A stretch of DNA of 64,000 bases from an uncultured Flavobacteriaceae bacterium (GTDB taxonomy: Bacteria > Bacteroidota > Bacteroidia > Flavobacteriales > Flavobacteriaceae). The first letter of the stretch is position 1, and every line of letters starts with the position of its first letter. The stretch lies in NCBI GenBank assembly GCA_937773465.1, contig CALJVK010000019.1, positions 14,173 to 78,172 of the forward strand. Reading direction: 5' to 3'. Below are positions 33,514 through 43,158 of this stretch, piece by piece. The position numbers were made by a program, and so were the translations under genes. Below the pieces are notes generated by a model that worked only from the letters and a program-made list of their open reading frames with translations, made no database searches and was not told the origin of the DNA.

Positions 33514-34590
33514 TTGAAAATTTTAGATAATTATATTGTAAAAAAATATTTAATAACATTCACAGCAATGTTATTATTATTTATTCCGATTGGAATTTTA
33601 GTTGATCTTTCTGAAAAGATTGATAAATTAAAAGAATTTGATGTTCCTTTAAATGAAATTATAGATTACTATTCTAATTTTATTTGGTATTTCGGAAATA
33701 CTCTTTATCCAATTTTTGTTTTTTTAGCTGTAATATGGTTTACTTCAAAAATAGCTAACAATTCCGAAGTGATTGCAATTTTAAGCTCAGGTATTTCTTT
33801 TAATAGATACTTAAAACCATTTATGATTGCGGCCTCAATTATTGCTGTTTTTGCTCTTTTTTCTGGAATGTTCATTGTACCTGAAAAGAACAAAAAATAT
33901 AATGAGTTTCAATATAAGTATTTGAAAAAAAATAAAAAATCAAGAGAAACATCTAAAATTTATAAACAAGTAAATGATAATGATTTTGTTTATGTAAGCA
34001 GTTATAATCCAACTAGAGAAATGGGTTATGATTTTTCCTACGAAAAATTTATTGACAATTCTTTAAAGTATAAAATAACTGCTCGTAATATTAGATGGAT
34101 TCCTTCGGACAGTATTTATAGGTTAACAGATTACTTTAAAAGAACTTTTATAAATGATAAGCAGTTAATTGAGTCAAAAAGAATTAAAGACACTGTTTTC
34201 TCTTTTAAAATAAAAGAACTTTCTAGTCTAAATTACATGGCAGAAACTCAGAATTTTTTTCAGCTTAATAAATTTATTGACAAAGAAATTGAAAGTGGTT
34301 CTCCTTTAATTAATAATCATTTACTAGTAAGGCATAAAAGATGGAGTATACCTTTTTCTACTTTTGTTTTGACACTTTTAGCTGTTTCCGTATCATCTTT
34401 TAAAAGAAGAGAAGGGATGGGCATTAATTTAGCGTTTGGTATTATTACTGCATTTACTTTTGTCTTTTTTGATAAATTTTTTGCAGTCATGGTTAGTAAA
34501 TCTAATTTATCTCCCTTTTTAGGAGCATGGATTCCTAATTTTATTTTTTTAATACTAGCTTTTTATTTTTTAAAAAATGCAAAAAAATAA
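33514..34590 (+). CDS. LptF/LptG family permease
   Basis: Inner-membrane permease of the lipopolysaccharide export (Lpt) system, 358 residues. Hydrophobic segments near 13-34, 57-79, 98-117 and three near the C-terminus (roughly 280-358) flank a periplasmic beta-jellyroll domain. Such permeases work with LptB ATPase, the other permease and LptC; whether this is F or G is not clear. Start is TTG at 33514 (KILDNYIVKKYL), the first start of the open frame. The gene overlaps the EamA gene by 14 bases and follows tgt by 5 bases. Confidence 0.88.
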   Translation: MKILDNYIVKKYLITFTAMLLLFIPIGILVDLSEKIDKLKEFDVPLNEIIDYYSNFIWYFGNTLYPIFVFLAVIWFTSKIANNSEVIAILSSGISFNRYLKPFMIAASIIAVFALFSGMFIVPEKNKKYNEFQYKYLKKNKKSRETSKIYKQVNDNDFVYVSSYNPTREMGYDFSYEKFIDNSLKYKITARNIRWIPSDSIYRLTDYFKRTFINDKQLIESKRIKDTVFSFKIKELSSLNYMAETQNFFQLNKFIDKEIESGSPLINNHLLVRHKRWSIPFSTFVLTLLAVSVSSFKRREGMGINLAFGIITAFTFVFFDKFFAVMVSKSNLSPFLGAWIPNFIFLILAFYFLKNAKK

Positions 34591-35461
34591 ACTTAAAAGC
34601 TTAATACATTTTCATTTTATTGTTTTCGTTTTTGGGTTTACAGCGATACTAGGTTCGTTGATTTCAATAGATTCTTTATCTCTAGTATGGTATAGGATGT
34701 TAATCGCTTTTCTTTTTTTGATTGTATTCGCTTTTGTTTTTAAAAGAAGTATTAAAGTATCAAATAAACTTTTATTTAAATTACTAATTTGTGGTGCATT
34801 AATTTCTTTGCATTGGATTACCTTTTTTAAAGCAATCAAGGTTTCTAATGTTTCAATTACCTTAAGCGTTCTTTCACTTGGTGCTTTTTTAACTTCCATT
34901 ATGGAACCTTTATTTTATAAAAGAAAAATAATTCCATATGAAGTAGTTTTAGGATTTTTTGTTGTTATAGGAACCTCTTTAATTTTTAAATCTCAATACT
35001 ATTATATTGAAGGTATGTTTTATGCTTTAATTTCTGTTTTTCTCAGTGTTATTTTTGGATTAATTAATGGAAAACTTATTGAAGAAACTAGTTCTTTGGT
35101 TATTTCTATTTATGAGCTTCTCGGGGGTGTTATTTTGATTACTGTGATTTTGTTTTTTATTGGTGATTTTAATATAAGTTTATTTGATATTTCTAAAACT
35201 GATCTGTTTTGGTTGATGATATTAGGAACCGTATGTACGGCTTATGCTTTTGTTATTTCTGTTGAAGTTTTAAAACACTTAACACCATATTCTCTAATGA
35301 TATCTATTAATATGGAGCCAGTTTATGGAATTATTTTAGCTATTATTATTTTAAATGAAAACAATCAACTTTCTTTAGATTTTTATATTGGTTTTATTGT
35401 AATTTTTCTTTCCGTTATTTTAAATGGAATTATAAAGCTTCGTAAAAATAAAAGTTTTTAA
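34577..35461 (+). CDS. EamA/DMT-family transporter
   Basis: 294 residues with ten hydrophobic helices in two EamA repeats, for example FVFGFTAILGSLISI, ISLHWITFFKAIKVS and TLSVLSLGAFLTSIMEP, then LGTVCTAYAFVISVEV in the second half. Drug/metabolite transporter superfamily; the substrate cannot be predicted. It starts inside the LptF/G gene (14-base overlap), so it is translated from the same message. Confidence 0.85.
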   Translation: MQKNKLKSLIHFHFIVFVFGFTAILGSLISIDSLSLVWYRMLIAFLFLIVFAFVFKRSIKVSNKLLFKLLICGALISLHWITFFKAIKVSNVSITLSVLSLGAFLTSIMEPLFYKRKIIPYEVVLGFFVVIGTSLIFKSQYYYIEGMFYALISVFLSVIFGLINGKLIEETSSLVISIYELLGGVILITVILFFIGDFNISLFDISKTDLFWLMILGTVCTAYAFVISVEVLKHLTPYSLMISINMEPVYGIILAIIILNENNQLSLDFYIGFIVIFLSVILNGIIKLRKNKSF

Positions 35462-35475
35462 TTTTTTTTTATTTA

Positions 35476-35483
35476 TATATTTG
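35476..35483 (+). promoter_or_regulatory. Candidate -7 box for accA
   Basis: TATATTTG fits TAnnTTTG exactly, 16 bases upstream of the accA ATG, in the 38-base gap after the EamA gene. No proper -33 box is seen. Confidence 0.4.
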
Positions 35484-35499
35484 AAAACAATTTGTTAAT

Positions 35500-36453
35500 A
35501 TGGAATATTTAGATTTTGAATCTCCTTTAAAAGATTTAGAGGATCAGTTAACTGAATGTCGATTAATTGGGGATAAAACTGAAGTTGATGTTTCGGAAAC
35601 TTGTAATAAATTATTAAAAAAAATAGAAATCACTAAACAGAATATTTATAAAAATATATCTCCCTGGCAAAGAGTGCAATTATCTAGACACCCTTCAAGA
35701 CCTTATACTTTAGATTATATTAAAGCATTAACAAATGGTTCTTTTTTAGAACTTCATGGTGATAGAAATATTGGAGATGATAAAGCTATGATTGGTGGGT
35801 TTGGAAAAATAAATGATCAATCTTTTTTGTTCATTGGTCAACAAAAAGGGTACAATACAAAAACACGTCAATATCGTAATTTTGGTATGGCTAATCCCGA
35901 GGGATACAGAAAAGCTTTGAGATTAATGAAGTCTGCAGAGAAATTTAATATTCCTATTGTTACTTTAATAGATACACCAGGTGCTTATCCAGGCTTAGAA
36001 GCTGAAGAAAGAGGACAAGGAGAAGCCATAGCTCGAAATATCTTTGAAATGTTTAATATAAAAACTCAAATCATTTCAATTATTATTGGTGAAGGAGCTT
36101 CAGGTGGTGCTTTGGGGATAGCTATTGGTGATCATGTAATGATGCTTGAAAACACTTGGTATTCTGTGATTTCACCAGAATCTTGTTCTTCTATTTTATG
36201 GAGAAGTTGGGATTTTAAAGAAAAAGCTGCTGAAGCTTTGAAATTAACTCCTAATGACATGAAAAAAAATAAGTTGATCGATAAAATCATCTCCGAACCG
36301 CTAGGAGGGGCACATAATGATAGGGATAAAGTATTTAAATCAGTCAATAAAGCCATCATTAATTCATTTAATCAATTGTCAGAAAAAAATATTGACGATT
36401 TGATAAATGAAAGAATGAATAAGTTTACTTCAATGGGTGTGTATGATGAATAA
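35500..36453 (+). CDS. accA: Acetyl-CoA carboxylase carboxyltransferase subunit alpha
   Basis: Carboxyltransferase alpha chain of acetyl-CoA carboxylase, the first step of fatty acid synthesis; works with AccD. 317 residues: the N-terminal [30 protein letters not shown], the crotonase-like [13 protein letters not shown] region ([18 protein letters not shown]), [16 protein letters not shown] and [15 protein letters not shown] are diagnostic. Full length. It is followed by the dnaB start after a 104-base gap. Confidence 0.96.
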   Translation: MEYLDFESPLKDLEDQLTECRLIGDKTEVDVSETCNKLLKKIEITKQNIYKNISPWQRVQLSRHPSRPYTLDYIKALTNGSFLELHGDRNIGDDKAMIGGFGKINDQSFLFIGQQKGYNTKTRQYRNFGMANPEGYRKALRLMKSAEKFNIPIVTLIDTPGAYPGLEAEERGQGEAIARNIFEMFNIKTQIISIIIGEGASGGALGIAIGDHVMMLENTWYSVISPESCSSILWRSWDFKEKAAEALKLTPNDMKKNKLIDKIISEPLGGAHNDRDKVFKSVNKAIINSFNQLSEKNIDDLINERMNKFTSMGVYDE

Positions 36454-36557
36454 AACTGTTAGATATTAACAATTATTTTCGTTTATTAACAAAATCATGT
36501 TTGCTATATAGTTCTTAATTATAGTTAAATCTATTTTACTTTTTATAAGTTAGTTGT

Positions 36558-38075
36558 ATGGAAAAAATCAAACCAAACTTTGATAGATCTTATAAAAACC
36601 CTCAGGTTGTTCCTTTTGAAAAAGGGAAACTCCCTCCTCAGGCTATTAGATTTAGAAGAAGTTGTTTTGGGAGCAATGATGATTGATAAAAAGGGTGTAG
36701 ATGCAGTTATAGATATTTTGCATTCTGAAGCGTTTTATAAGGAATCACATCAATATATATTTCAAAGTATAGTAAAACTATTTGAAAATACTGAACCTAT
36801 AGATTTACTAACTGTATCTACAAAACTTAAGTCTGACGGTAAATTAGAAAAAGCTGGTGGAGATTATTATTTAGTTCAACTTACTCAGAAAGTATCCTCA
36901 TCTGCTCATATCGAATACCATGCTAGGATTATTTTACAAAAATATATTCAAAGAAGTTTAATAAGAATTTCAACTGAAATTATTGAAGAATCTTATGATG
37001 AAACTAAAGATGTTTTTGATTTATTAGATAAAGCAGAATCAAAATTGTATGATGTTACTCAGGGAAATATCAAGAAATCTACTGAAACTGCCCAAAGTTT
37101 AGTAATACAGGCAAAGAAAAAAATAGAAGAAATATCAAATAAAGATGGACTTAGTGGAATCCCCTCTGGTTTTTCAGAACTTGATAAATTAACCTCAGGA
37201 TGGCAGCCAAGTGATTTAGTTATTATTGCGGCTAGACCTGGTATGGGTAAAACAGCCTTAACTTTATCTATGGCTAGAAATATAGCTGTAGCTAAAAATA
37301 TCCCTGTTGCTTTTTTCTCATTAGAAATGTCTTCTATTCAGTTAATCACAAGATTATTTCATCTGAAACTGGATTGTCATCAGAAAAATTAAGAACAGGT
37401 AATTTAGAAAAATTTGAATGGGAGCAATTAAATGTTAAAGTTTCAGCTCTTGAAAATGCTCCTCTTTTTATTGATGATACTCCGTCCTTATCCATATTTG
37501 ATTTAAGAGCTAAAGCAAGAAGGTTATCTTCTCAACATGGAATTAAACTTATTGTTATTGATTATCTTCAATTAATGACTGCTGGTGGATCAAATAAAAA
37601 TGGTAATCGAGAACAAGAAATATCTACTATTTCTAGAAACTTAAAAGCATTAGCTAAAGAGTTAAGTATCCCTGTTATTGCTTTTCTCAGTTATCTAGAG
37701 CAGTAGAAACTAGAGGAGGAAGTAAAAGACCAATTCTTTCAGATTTAAGAGAATCTGGAGCTATTGAACAAGATGCAGATATAGTTTCTTTTATTTATAG
37801 ACCAGAGTATTATAAAATTGATGAATGGGATGATGAGGAACGAACTCCATCAGCAGGTCAAGCTGAATTTATTGTAGCAAAACATAGAAATGGAGGTTTG
37901 AATAATATTAAACTTAAGTTTGTTACTAATCTAGGGAAGTTTGAAAATTTAGATAACTTTGACACTCCTTTTGAGTATCAATCTAAAATCAATCAAGGAA
38001 AGTCTTAAAGTGAATCCAGATCAAGCTTTTGAAAGTGGCGGGTATAGAGATGATAATGAAGATATGCCTTTTTAA
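36558..38075 (+). CDS. dnaB: Replicative DNA helicase DnaB (four apparent frameshifts)
   Basis: Hexameric 5'-to-3' replication helicase. Starts at ATG 36558 (MEKIKPNFDRSYKNP) and breaks near 36646 (extra A), 37357 (missing A), 37683 (one base missing) and 38006 (one base extra). The pieces in order carry LDLEEVVLGAMMIDK, the Walker A AARPGMGKTALTLSMA, PVAFFSLEM, Walker B KLIVIDYLQLM, then ADIVSFIYRPEYY and GGLNNIKLKFV, ending DNEDMPF with TAA at 38073-38075. The joined length is about 505 residues, normal. Its stop is one base from the stop of the convergent rplT. Confidence 0.92.
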
Positions 38076-38076
38076 A

Positions 38077-38420
38077 CTATTTAACTTTATTAACAATTTC
38101 TGTAAAAGCTTCAGGATTATTCATTGCTAAATCAGCTAGAACCTTTCTATTTATATCAATATTTTTAGCTTTCAATTTACCCATTAATTCAGAATAAGAC
38201 AAACCATGAATCTGGCTCCAGCATTAATTCTAGTAATCCAAAGTGCTCTAAATGTTCTTTTCTTGTTTTTTCTATCTCTGTACGCATAGCTTAATCCTTT
38301 TTCAACAGCATTTTTAGCTACTGTCCATACATTTTTTCTTCTTCCGAAATAACCTTTGGCTTGTTTTAAGAATTTTTTTCTTCTTTGTCTAGAGGCTACT
38401 GAATTTACTGATCTTGGCAT
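38077..38420 (-). CDS. rplT: 50S ribosomal protein bL20 (one apparent frameshift)
   Basis: L20 binds 23S rRNA early in 50S assembly. The frame is intact for 78 residues ([20 protein letters not shown] to [10 protein letters not shown]) and then breaks at about 38213, where one base is missing; the next frame gives [13 protein letters not shown] and [13 protein letters not shown], ending with TAG at 38079-38077. The total is about 114 residues, as expected. Last gene of thrS-infC-rpmI-rplT; only one base separates it from the convergent dnaB stop. Confidence 0.93.
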
Positions 38421-38499
38421 TTTATTAATTTTTTGGATTAGGCGTCATATTATGAACTTTAAAGCCTTTTTCCTGGTTAAACTTTATTTTATAAACCGT

Positions 38500-38697
38500 T
38501 TATTTTAAACGTAATTGTTGTTTAATATTATTACTATCACTGTCACTGACTAATCCTGAATGAGTAAGTTTTAACTTTCTTTTTTTAGATTTTTTAGTCA
38601 AAATGTGGCTTTTAAAAGCGTGTTTTCTTTTAATTTTTCCAGTTCCAGTTACTTTGAATCTTTTTTTAGCACTAGATTTTGTTTTCATTTTAGGCAT
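38500..38697 (-). CDS. rpmI: 50S ribosomal protein bL35
   Basis: 65 residues of strongly basic protein: [18 protein letters not shown] at the N-terminus, then [14 protein letters not shown] and KRKLKL. The start is set at the ATG at 38697 since an upstream reading start would add residues belonging to the end of infC. It follows infC after 16 bases and precedes rplT after 79 bases. Confidence 0.95.
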   Translation of the reverse strand: MPKMKTKSSAKKRFKVTGTGKIKRKHAFKSHILTKKSKKRKLKLTHSGLVSDSDSNNIKQQLRLK

Positions 38698-38713
38698 AAC
38701 TTCTTTATTTATT

Positions 38714-39264
38714 TTATTTCTTTGGGGCAACAAACATAATCATTTTTTTTCCTTCCATAGTAGGTAATGACTCAACTTTTCCTATTCTTCTAATTCTTGA
38801 GCTAATTTTAATAATAATATTTGTCCTTGTTCTTTAAAAATTATAGATCTTCCTTTAAAAAACACAAATGCTTTTAATTTAGCTCCTTCTTTTAAAAATT
38901 TATCCGATGTTTTTTCTTAAACTCATAATCATGCTCATCAGTTTGAGGACCAAATCTAATTTCTTTTACTATTACTTTAGTTGATTTAGCTTTTATTACT
39001 TTTTCTCTTTTTTTCTGTTCGTATAAGAATTTTTTATAATCCAGTATTTTACAAACAGGCGGTATAGCTTTTGGAGATATCTCAACTAAGATCTAATTCC
39101 AACTCATCAGCTAATTCATAGCTTTTTCAAGTGAGTATACACCAATTTCTACGTTTTCTCCAACGAGTCTAATTTCTTTAGCTCTAATAAACCCATTTAT
39201 TTTATGTGGATTCTCTTTAATTATCCTAGCAGGTCTCTCTGCTTCTTTTTCTTCTAATTGCTAT
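38714..39264 (-). CDS. infC: Translation initiation factor IF-3 (non-AUG start, five apparent frameshifts)
   Basis: IF-3 prevents 70S association and proofreads initiator selection. On the minus strand the conserved AIRR N-terminus begins with ATA at 39264-39262, with no ATG or other common start in frame between it and the upstream in-frame stop. Single-base indels near 39240, 39111, 39095, 38917 and 38790 break the frame, and joined frames give [48 protein letters not shown] sequence, [15 protein letters not shown], and the end [12 protein letters not shown] non-AUG start is a known autoregulatory feature of infC in other bacteria. It starts 10 bases after thrS. Confidence 0.88.
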
Positions 39265-39274
39265 AGCTGTAAGT

Positions 39275-41221
39275 TTAAATTATTAAAATTCTTTTATCTT
39301 TCTGATGATTATTGTTTATAAATTTTATAAAATCATCAATATTCATTTTTCCTAAATCTTTTCCTCCGTGTGCTCTAATAGGAAATAAGTTTTTTCTTAA
39401 TTTCTTCATCTCCAATAATAATCATGAATGGAATTTTGTTAAGTTCTGATTCACGTATTTTTTTCCCTACTGTTTCACTTCTGTCATCTACAGGGCGCGA
39501 ATTTCGTCATTTTCTAGTAATTTTAAAACTTTTTCACTGTATTTTTATGTTTTTCTCCTACAGGAATAATATGAACTTGATTTGATGTTAGCCATAAAGG
39601 AAAATTACCAGCTGTATGTTCTATTAATATTGCAATAAACCTTTCCATACTTCCAAAAGGAGCTCTATGAATCATAACAGGTCTTTGTGATTTATTATTC
39701 TTATCGATATAGCTTAATTCAAATCTTTCAGGAAGATTATAATCTACTTGAATGGTTCCTAGTTGCCATTCTCTTCCAATTGCATCTTTGACCATAAAAT
39801 CTAATTTTGGACCATAAAACGCAGCTTCTCCATATTCAATTTTATAGTTTAAGCCCTTTTCTTTGGTTGCGTTTACAATAGCGTTTTCAGCTTCTTTCCA
39901 ATTTTCATCGGATCCAATATATTTGCTTTTATCTTCAGGATCTCTTAGAGAAACTTGAGCTGTAAAGTTTTCGAATCCAAGTGATTTAAACACATAAAGG
40001 ACTAAGATCAATCACATTTTTAAATTCAGAATTTAATTGATCTTGTGTGCAAAAAATATGTGCATCATCTTGAGTAAAACCTCTAACTCTTGTTAAACCA
40101 TGAAGTTCACCACTTTGTTCGTAACGATATACAGTTCCAAATTCAGCATATCTCACTGGTAGTTCTTTGTAGCTCCACTGTTTTGCATTATACATTTCGC
40201 AATGGTGAGGACAATTCATTGGTTTTAATAAAAATTCTTCTCCATCTGCTGGTGTTGTAATAGGCTGAAAACTGCTTTCTCCATATTTTTGATAATGACC
40301 TGAAGTCATGTATAGTTCTTTATTGCCAATATGTGGTGAAATAACTTGTTTGTATCCAGCTTTTTTCTGTGCTTTTTTCAAAAAATTTTCCAGTCTTTCC
40401 CTTAATTCAGTTCCTTTGGGTAGCCATAATGGAAGACCCTGTCCTACTTTATTTGAAAATGTGAATAATTCTAGTTCTTTTCCAAGTTTTCTATGGTCTC
40501 TTTTTTTTGCTTCTTCTAAAAGTTCTAAATATTCTGTAAGCTCCTTTTGTTTTGGAAAAGAAATCCCGTAAACTCTAGTAAGTTGTTTATTGTTTTGATT
40601 AGCTCTCCAATAAGCACCTGCAACACTCATTAATTTTACTGCTTTAATATATCCTGTGTGAGGAATGTGTCCCCCTTTACATAAATCAGTAAAATCATCA
40701 TGATCACAAAATGTTATCTCTCCATCGTCTAAATTTGTTATTAATTCTACTTTGTATTCATTGCCAATACTGGAGTAGTATTCTAAAGCAGATTTTTTTG
40801 AAATTGATCTTAATTTAAATTGATGCTTTTCTCTTGCAATTTCAATCATTCTCATTTCAATCTTATGAAAATCTTTTTCAGACATTGTATGTTTACCAAA
40901 ATCAACATCATAATAGAATCCGTTTGAAATAGCAGGACCTATAGTTAGTTTAATGTCGTTATAAAATTCTTTTAAAGCTTGTGCAAGTAAATGAGCTGAA
41001 GAATGCCAAAATGCTTTTTTTCCTTCGGAATCATTCCAAGTATAAAAAGTTAAATCCCCATCACTTGATAATTTAGTAACTGTTTCAATTATTTCTCCAT
41101 TGAATTTTGCAGAAATTATACTTCTAGCTAATCCTTCGCTAATTGAAGACGCTACTTGAAAAGGAGTTGAACCAATTTCATACGATCTTGAAGCTCCATC
41201 GGGAAATTTAATTTGAATCAT
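39275..41221 (-). CDS. thrS: Threonyl-tRNA synthetase (four apparent frameshifts)
   Basis: Charges tRNA-Thr. The first 400 codons from ATG 41221 show the TGS domain ([14 protein letters not shown]), the editing domain with [11 protein letters not shown] and the ThrRS zinc/catalytic core starting [13 protein letters not shown] and [12 protein letters not shown]. Indels near 40005, 39538, 39496 and 39392 break the later part, but [43 protein letters not shown] and the anticodon-binding end are all found in order. Total about 648 residues, normal. First of the thrS-infC-rpmI-rplT genes. The 48-base gap upstream is too short for a T-box. Confidence 0.93.
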
Positions 41222-41269
41222 TTATAAAAATATTATTGCAAAGATAATATCATTGAATTACTTAACAAC

Positions 41270-41494
41270 TTAACTGTCTTTTTTTTTAAATATTGAATCT
41301 ACAATATTTTTCAAACCTCTGATACCTTGAACAACAGCAATTACACATACAATTATACTAATTGTAAAAACAATTGAAAACCAAGGATGGTCTTCGTTTT
41401 TTAGAGATTGAAACATCAGGGTAGGACCGAGGAACATAAAGAAGAAAGATATTATGATATACTTAAAACCTTTACTAAATAAATTATTTTTCAT
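41270..41494 (-). CDS. DUF6095 family small membrane protein
   Basis: 74 residues, two hydrophobic helices (about 9-28 and 39-59) and a lysine-rich end. It matches the Flavobacteriia DUF6095 family (LGPTLMFQSLKNEDHPWF core), whose function is unknown. It overlaps the start of murQ's stop by one base, so it is coupled to murQ and sits directly upstream of the thrS-infC operon. Confidence 0.75.
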   Translation of the reverse strand: MKNNLFSKGFKYIIISFFFMFLGPTLMFQSLKNEDHPWFSIVFTISIIVCVIAVVQGIRGLKNIVDSIFKKKDS

Positions 41495-42303
41495 TATGAA
41501 TTACTATTAATTGCTTTTCTAACACTTTTATGAACATTTAAGAGCTCTATTGCCTTTTTCTCATCTATATTTAAGGCATTCATAACAATTTTTTTTGCTC
41601 TATTAACTAATTTGACATTTGAAAGCTGCATGTCTATCATTTTATTACCTTTTATTTTACCAATCTTAATCATTGATATTGTTGAAATCATATTTAAAAC
41701 CAGTTTTTGAGCAGTTCCTGCTTTCATTCTTGAACTTCCTGTTATTACTTCAGGGCCAACATTTACTGAAATAGGGAAATCACTTATATTAAATAAAGGA
41801 CTCCCTGGATTACAAGTGATACAACCTGTCGGTATTTTCCGTTTGAAGCATTCATTTAAAGCACCTATAACGTATGGAGTTGTTCCAGATGCCGCAATTC
41901 CAATCACAAAGTCATTTTTATTGATTTTATGATTATTTAAATCTTCCCATCCTTTATTAATATTATCTTCGGCATTTTCGATGCTTTTACGTATGGCTTT
42001 ATCTCCACCTGCTATAATACCATTGACAAGATTCGAATCCACTCCAAATGTTGGTGGGCATTCTGATGCATCAACTACTCCTAGCCTTCCACTTGTACCT
42101 GACCCTATGTAAAAAAGTCTTCCTCCATTATTAATTTGTTCAATTACCTTTAAAATTAATTTATTAATGTTGTTTAATTCTTTTTGAACACTAAAAGCAA
42201 CAGATTGGTCTTCTTTGTTAATTATTTTTAATAATTCTAATGAAGATTTTAATTCTAAATCATCATAACTTGAATTTGATTCTGTTATTTTTTCAAAACT
42301 CAT
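41494..42303 (-). CDS. murQ: N-acetylmuramic acid 6-phosphate etherase
   Basis: Splits the lactyl ether of MurNAc-6-phosphate, giving GlcNAc-6-phosphate and lactate, during peptidoglycan recovery. 269 residues with the SIS-domain motifs GGRLFYIGSGTSGRLGVVDASECPPTFG (the Glu is catalytic; quoted parts are partial), GIAASGTTPYVIG and GSSRMKAGTAQKLVLNMIS. It is slightly shorter than E. coli MurQ at the C-terminus. The operon also carries the DUF4249/TonB pair upstream and DUF6095 downstream. Confidence 0.93.
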   Translation of the reverse strand: MSFEKITESNSSYDDLELKSSLELLKIINKEDQSVAFSVQKELNNINKLILKVIEQINNGGRLFYIGSGTSGRLGVVDASECPPTFGVDSNLVNGIIAGGDKAIRKSIENAEDNINKGWEDLNNHKINKNDFVIGIAASGTTPYVIGALNECFKRKIPTGCITCNPGSPLFNISDFPISVNVGPEVITGSSRMKAGTAQKLVLNMISTISMIKIGKIKGNKMIDMQLSNVKLVNRAKKIVMNALNIDEKKAIELLNVHKSVRKAINSNS

Positions 42304-42312
42304 AAATTATTT

Positions 42313-43158
42313 TTAATCAAAAAACCCATCAGGGGCATCTTCTTTTGATAATCTAAAGTAATCAAATTCAGAAACTCTGTAGTAACCTAAAGGAAATTTC
42401 TCAGGATTTGATTGATTTATAATATTTCCTTTTATAATTGAACTCGCCGATGAGAAGGGTCTTCCGTTTTGTGCTCCAGCTTGAGCGGTTAAAATATTAA
42501 GATAATTAAACCCCTCTTCTGTTAATCCTGTCATTTCAACATAAACAAACTCATCATTATTAAAATATTCAGTTTTATCAATAAAAAAAGAAAAAGTGAA
42601 TTGATTTCCATTAGTATAAAGGTCTCTGGACACTAAATAATCGTAGGAATCCCCTTTTCCTTTTGGTCCAAATTTCCAAAGATTAAAATCACCAATTTCT
42701 TTTGGATCAGTAAATGTTATTAGTAATTCTACTTCATCTTTATTGAGTGATTTTCTATCTCCAAAAATCACGGATTCAATTCCTGATATTTTTATTAGTT
42801 TTTCAGATGAATAATAATTCTGCTCATCGTAAATAACAAAGAACTCATAAACTTCTTCATAATTTATATAATCAATTGTATTTGTATAATATTTTTTTTC
42901 CGAGTTGTATTTTAAGTTAATATTTCCATTTTTGGTTTTAATGTAAACCTCAGCTTCTTCAATTTCTGTATTGTTGTCACTAAAATATGGAGCTGTTTTA
43001 CTCACTATTACTTTTGCAGTGGCAAAATCTTCATTAATATTTTTAAAAATTGAAGCGTCTAAAACTATTCTTTCATCAGAATAATTTGTATTAATATCCA
43101 CAACTTTTTCACAGCTATAGAAAAATATAATTATTATATAAAAAAAATTTTTTTTCAT
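42313..43158 (-). CDS. DUF4249 lipoprotein, partner of the TonB-dependent receptor
   Basis: 281 residues with a lipoprotein signal peptide (lipobox FFYSC, Cys16). The body follows the DUF4249 pattern: EKVVDINTNYSDERIVLDASI, long beta-rich middle, and the GYYRVSEFDYFRL end. The family occurs in Bacteroidota, generally directly after a TonB-dependent receptor, and probably lies at the cell surface as an accessory of the receptor (inference). The start abuts the receptor stop with no gap, which supports translational coupling. Confidence 0.8.
   Translation of the reverse strand: MKKNFFYIIIIFFYSCEKVVDINTNYSDERIVLDASIFKNINEDFATAKVIVSKTAPYFSDNNTEIEEAEVYIKTKNGNINLKYNSEKKYYTNTIDYINYEEVYEFFVIYDEQNYYSSEKLIKISGIESVIFGDRKSLNKDEVELLITFTDPKEIGDFNLWKFGPKGKGDSYDYLVSRDLYTNGNQFTFSFFIDKTEYFNNDEFVYVEMTGLTEEGFNYLNILTAQAGAQNGRPFSSASSIIKGNIINQSNPEKFPLGYYRVSEFDYFRLSKEDAPDGFFD

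Noticed and set aside
36558..38075. Programmed ribosomal frameshifting in dnaB
   Set aside because: Four breaks of mixed sign occur in one gene and the same pattern hits neighbouring thrS and infC. No slippery heptamer with a downstream structure marks any site.
41222..41269. T-box or other leader riboswitch upstream of thrS
   Set aside because: Only 48 bases lie between the DUF6095 stop and thrS, with no stem or T-box sequence. Read-through from murQ-DUF6095 is more likely.
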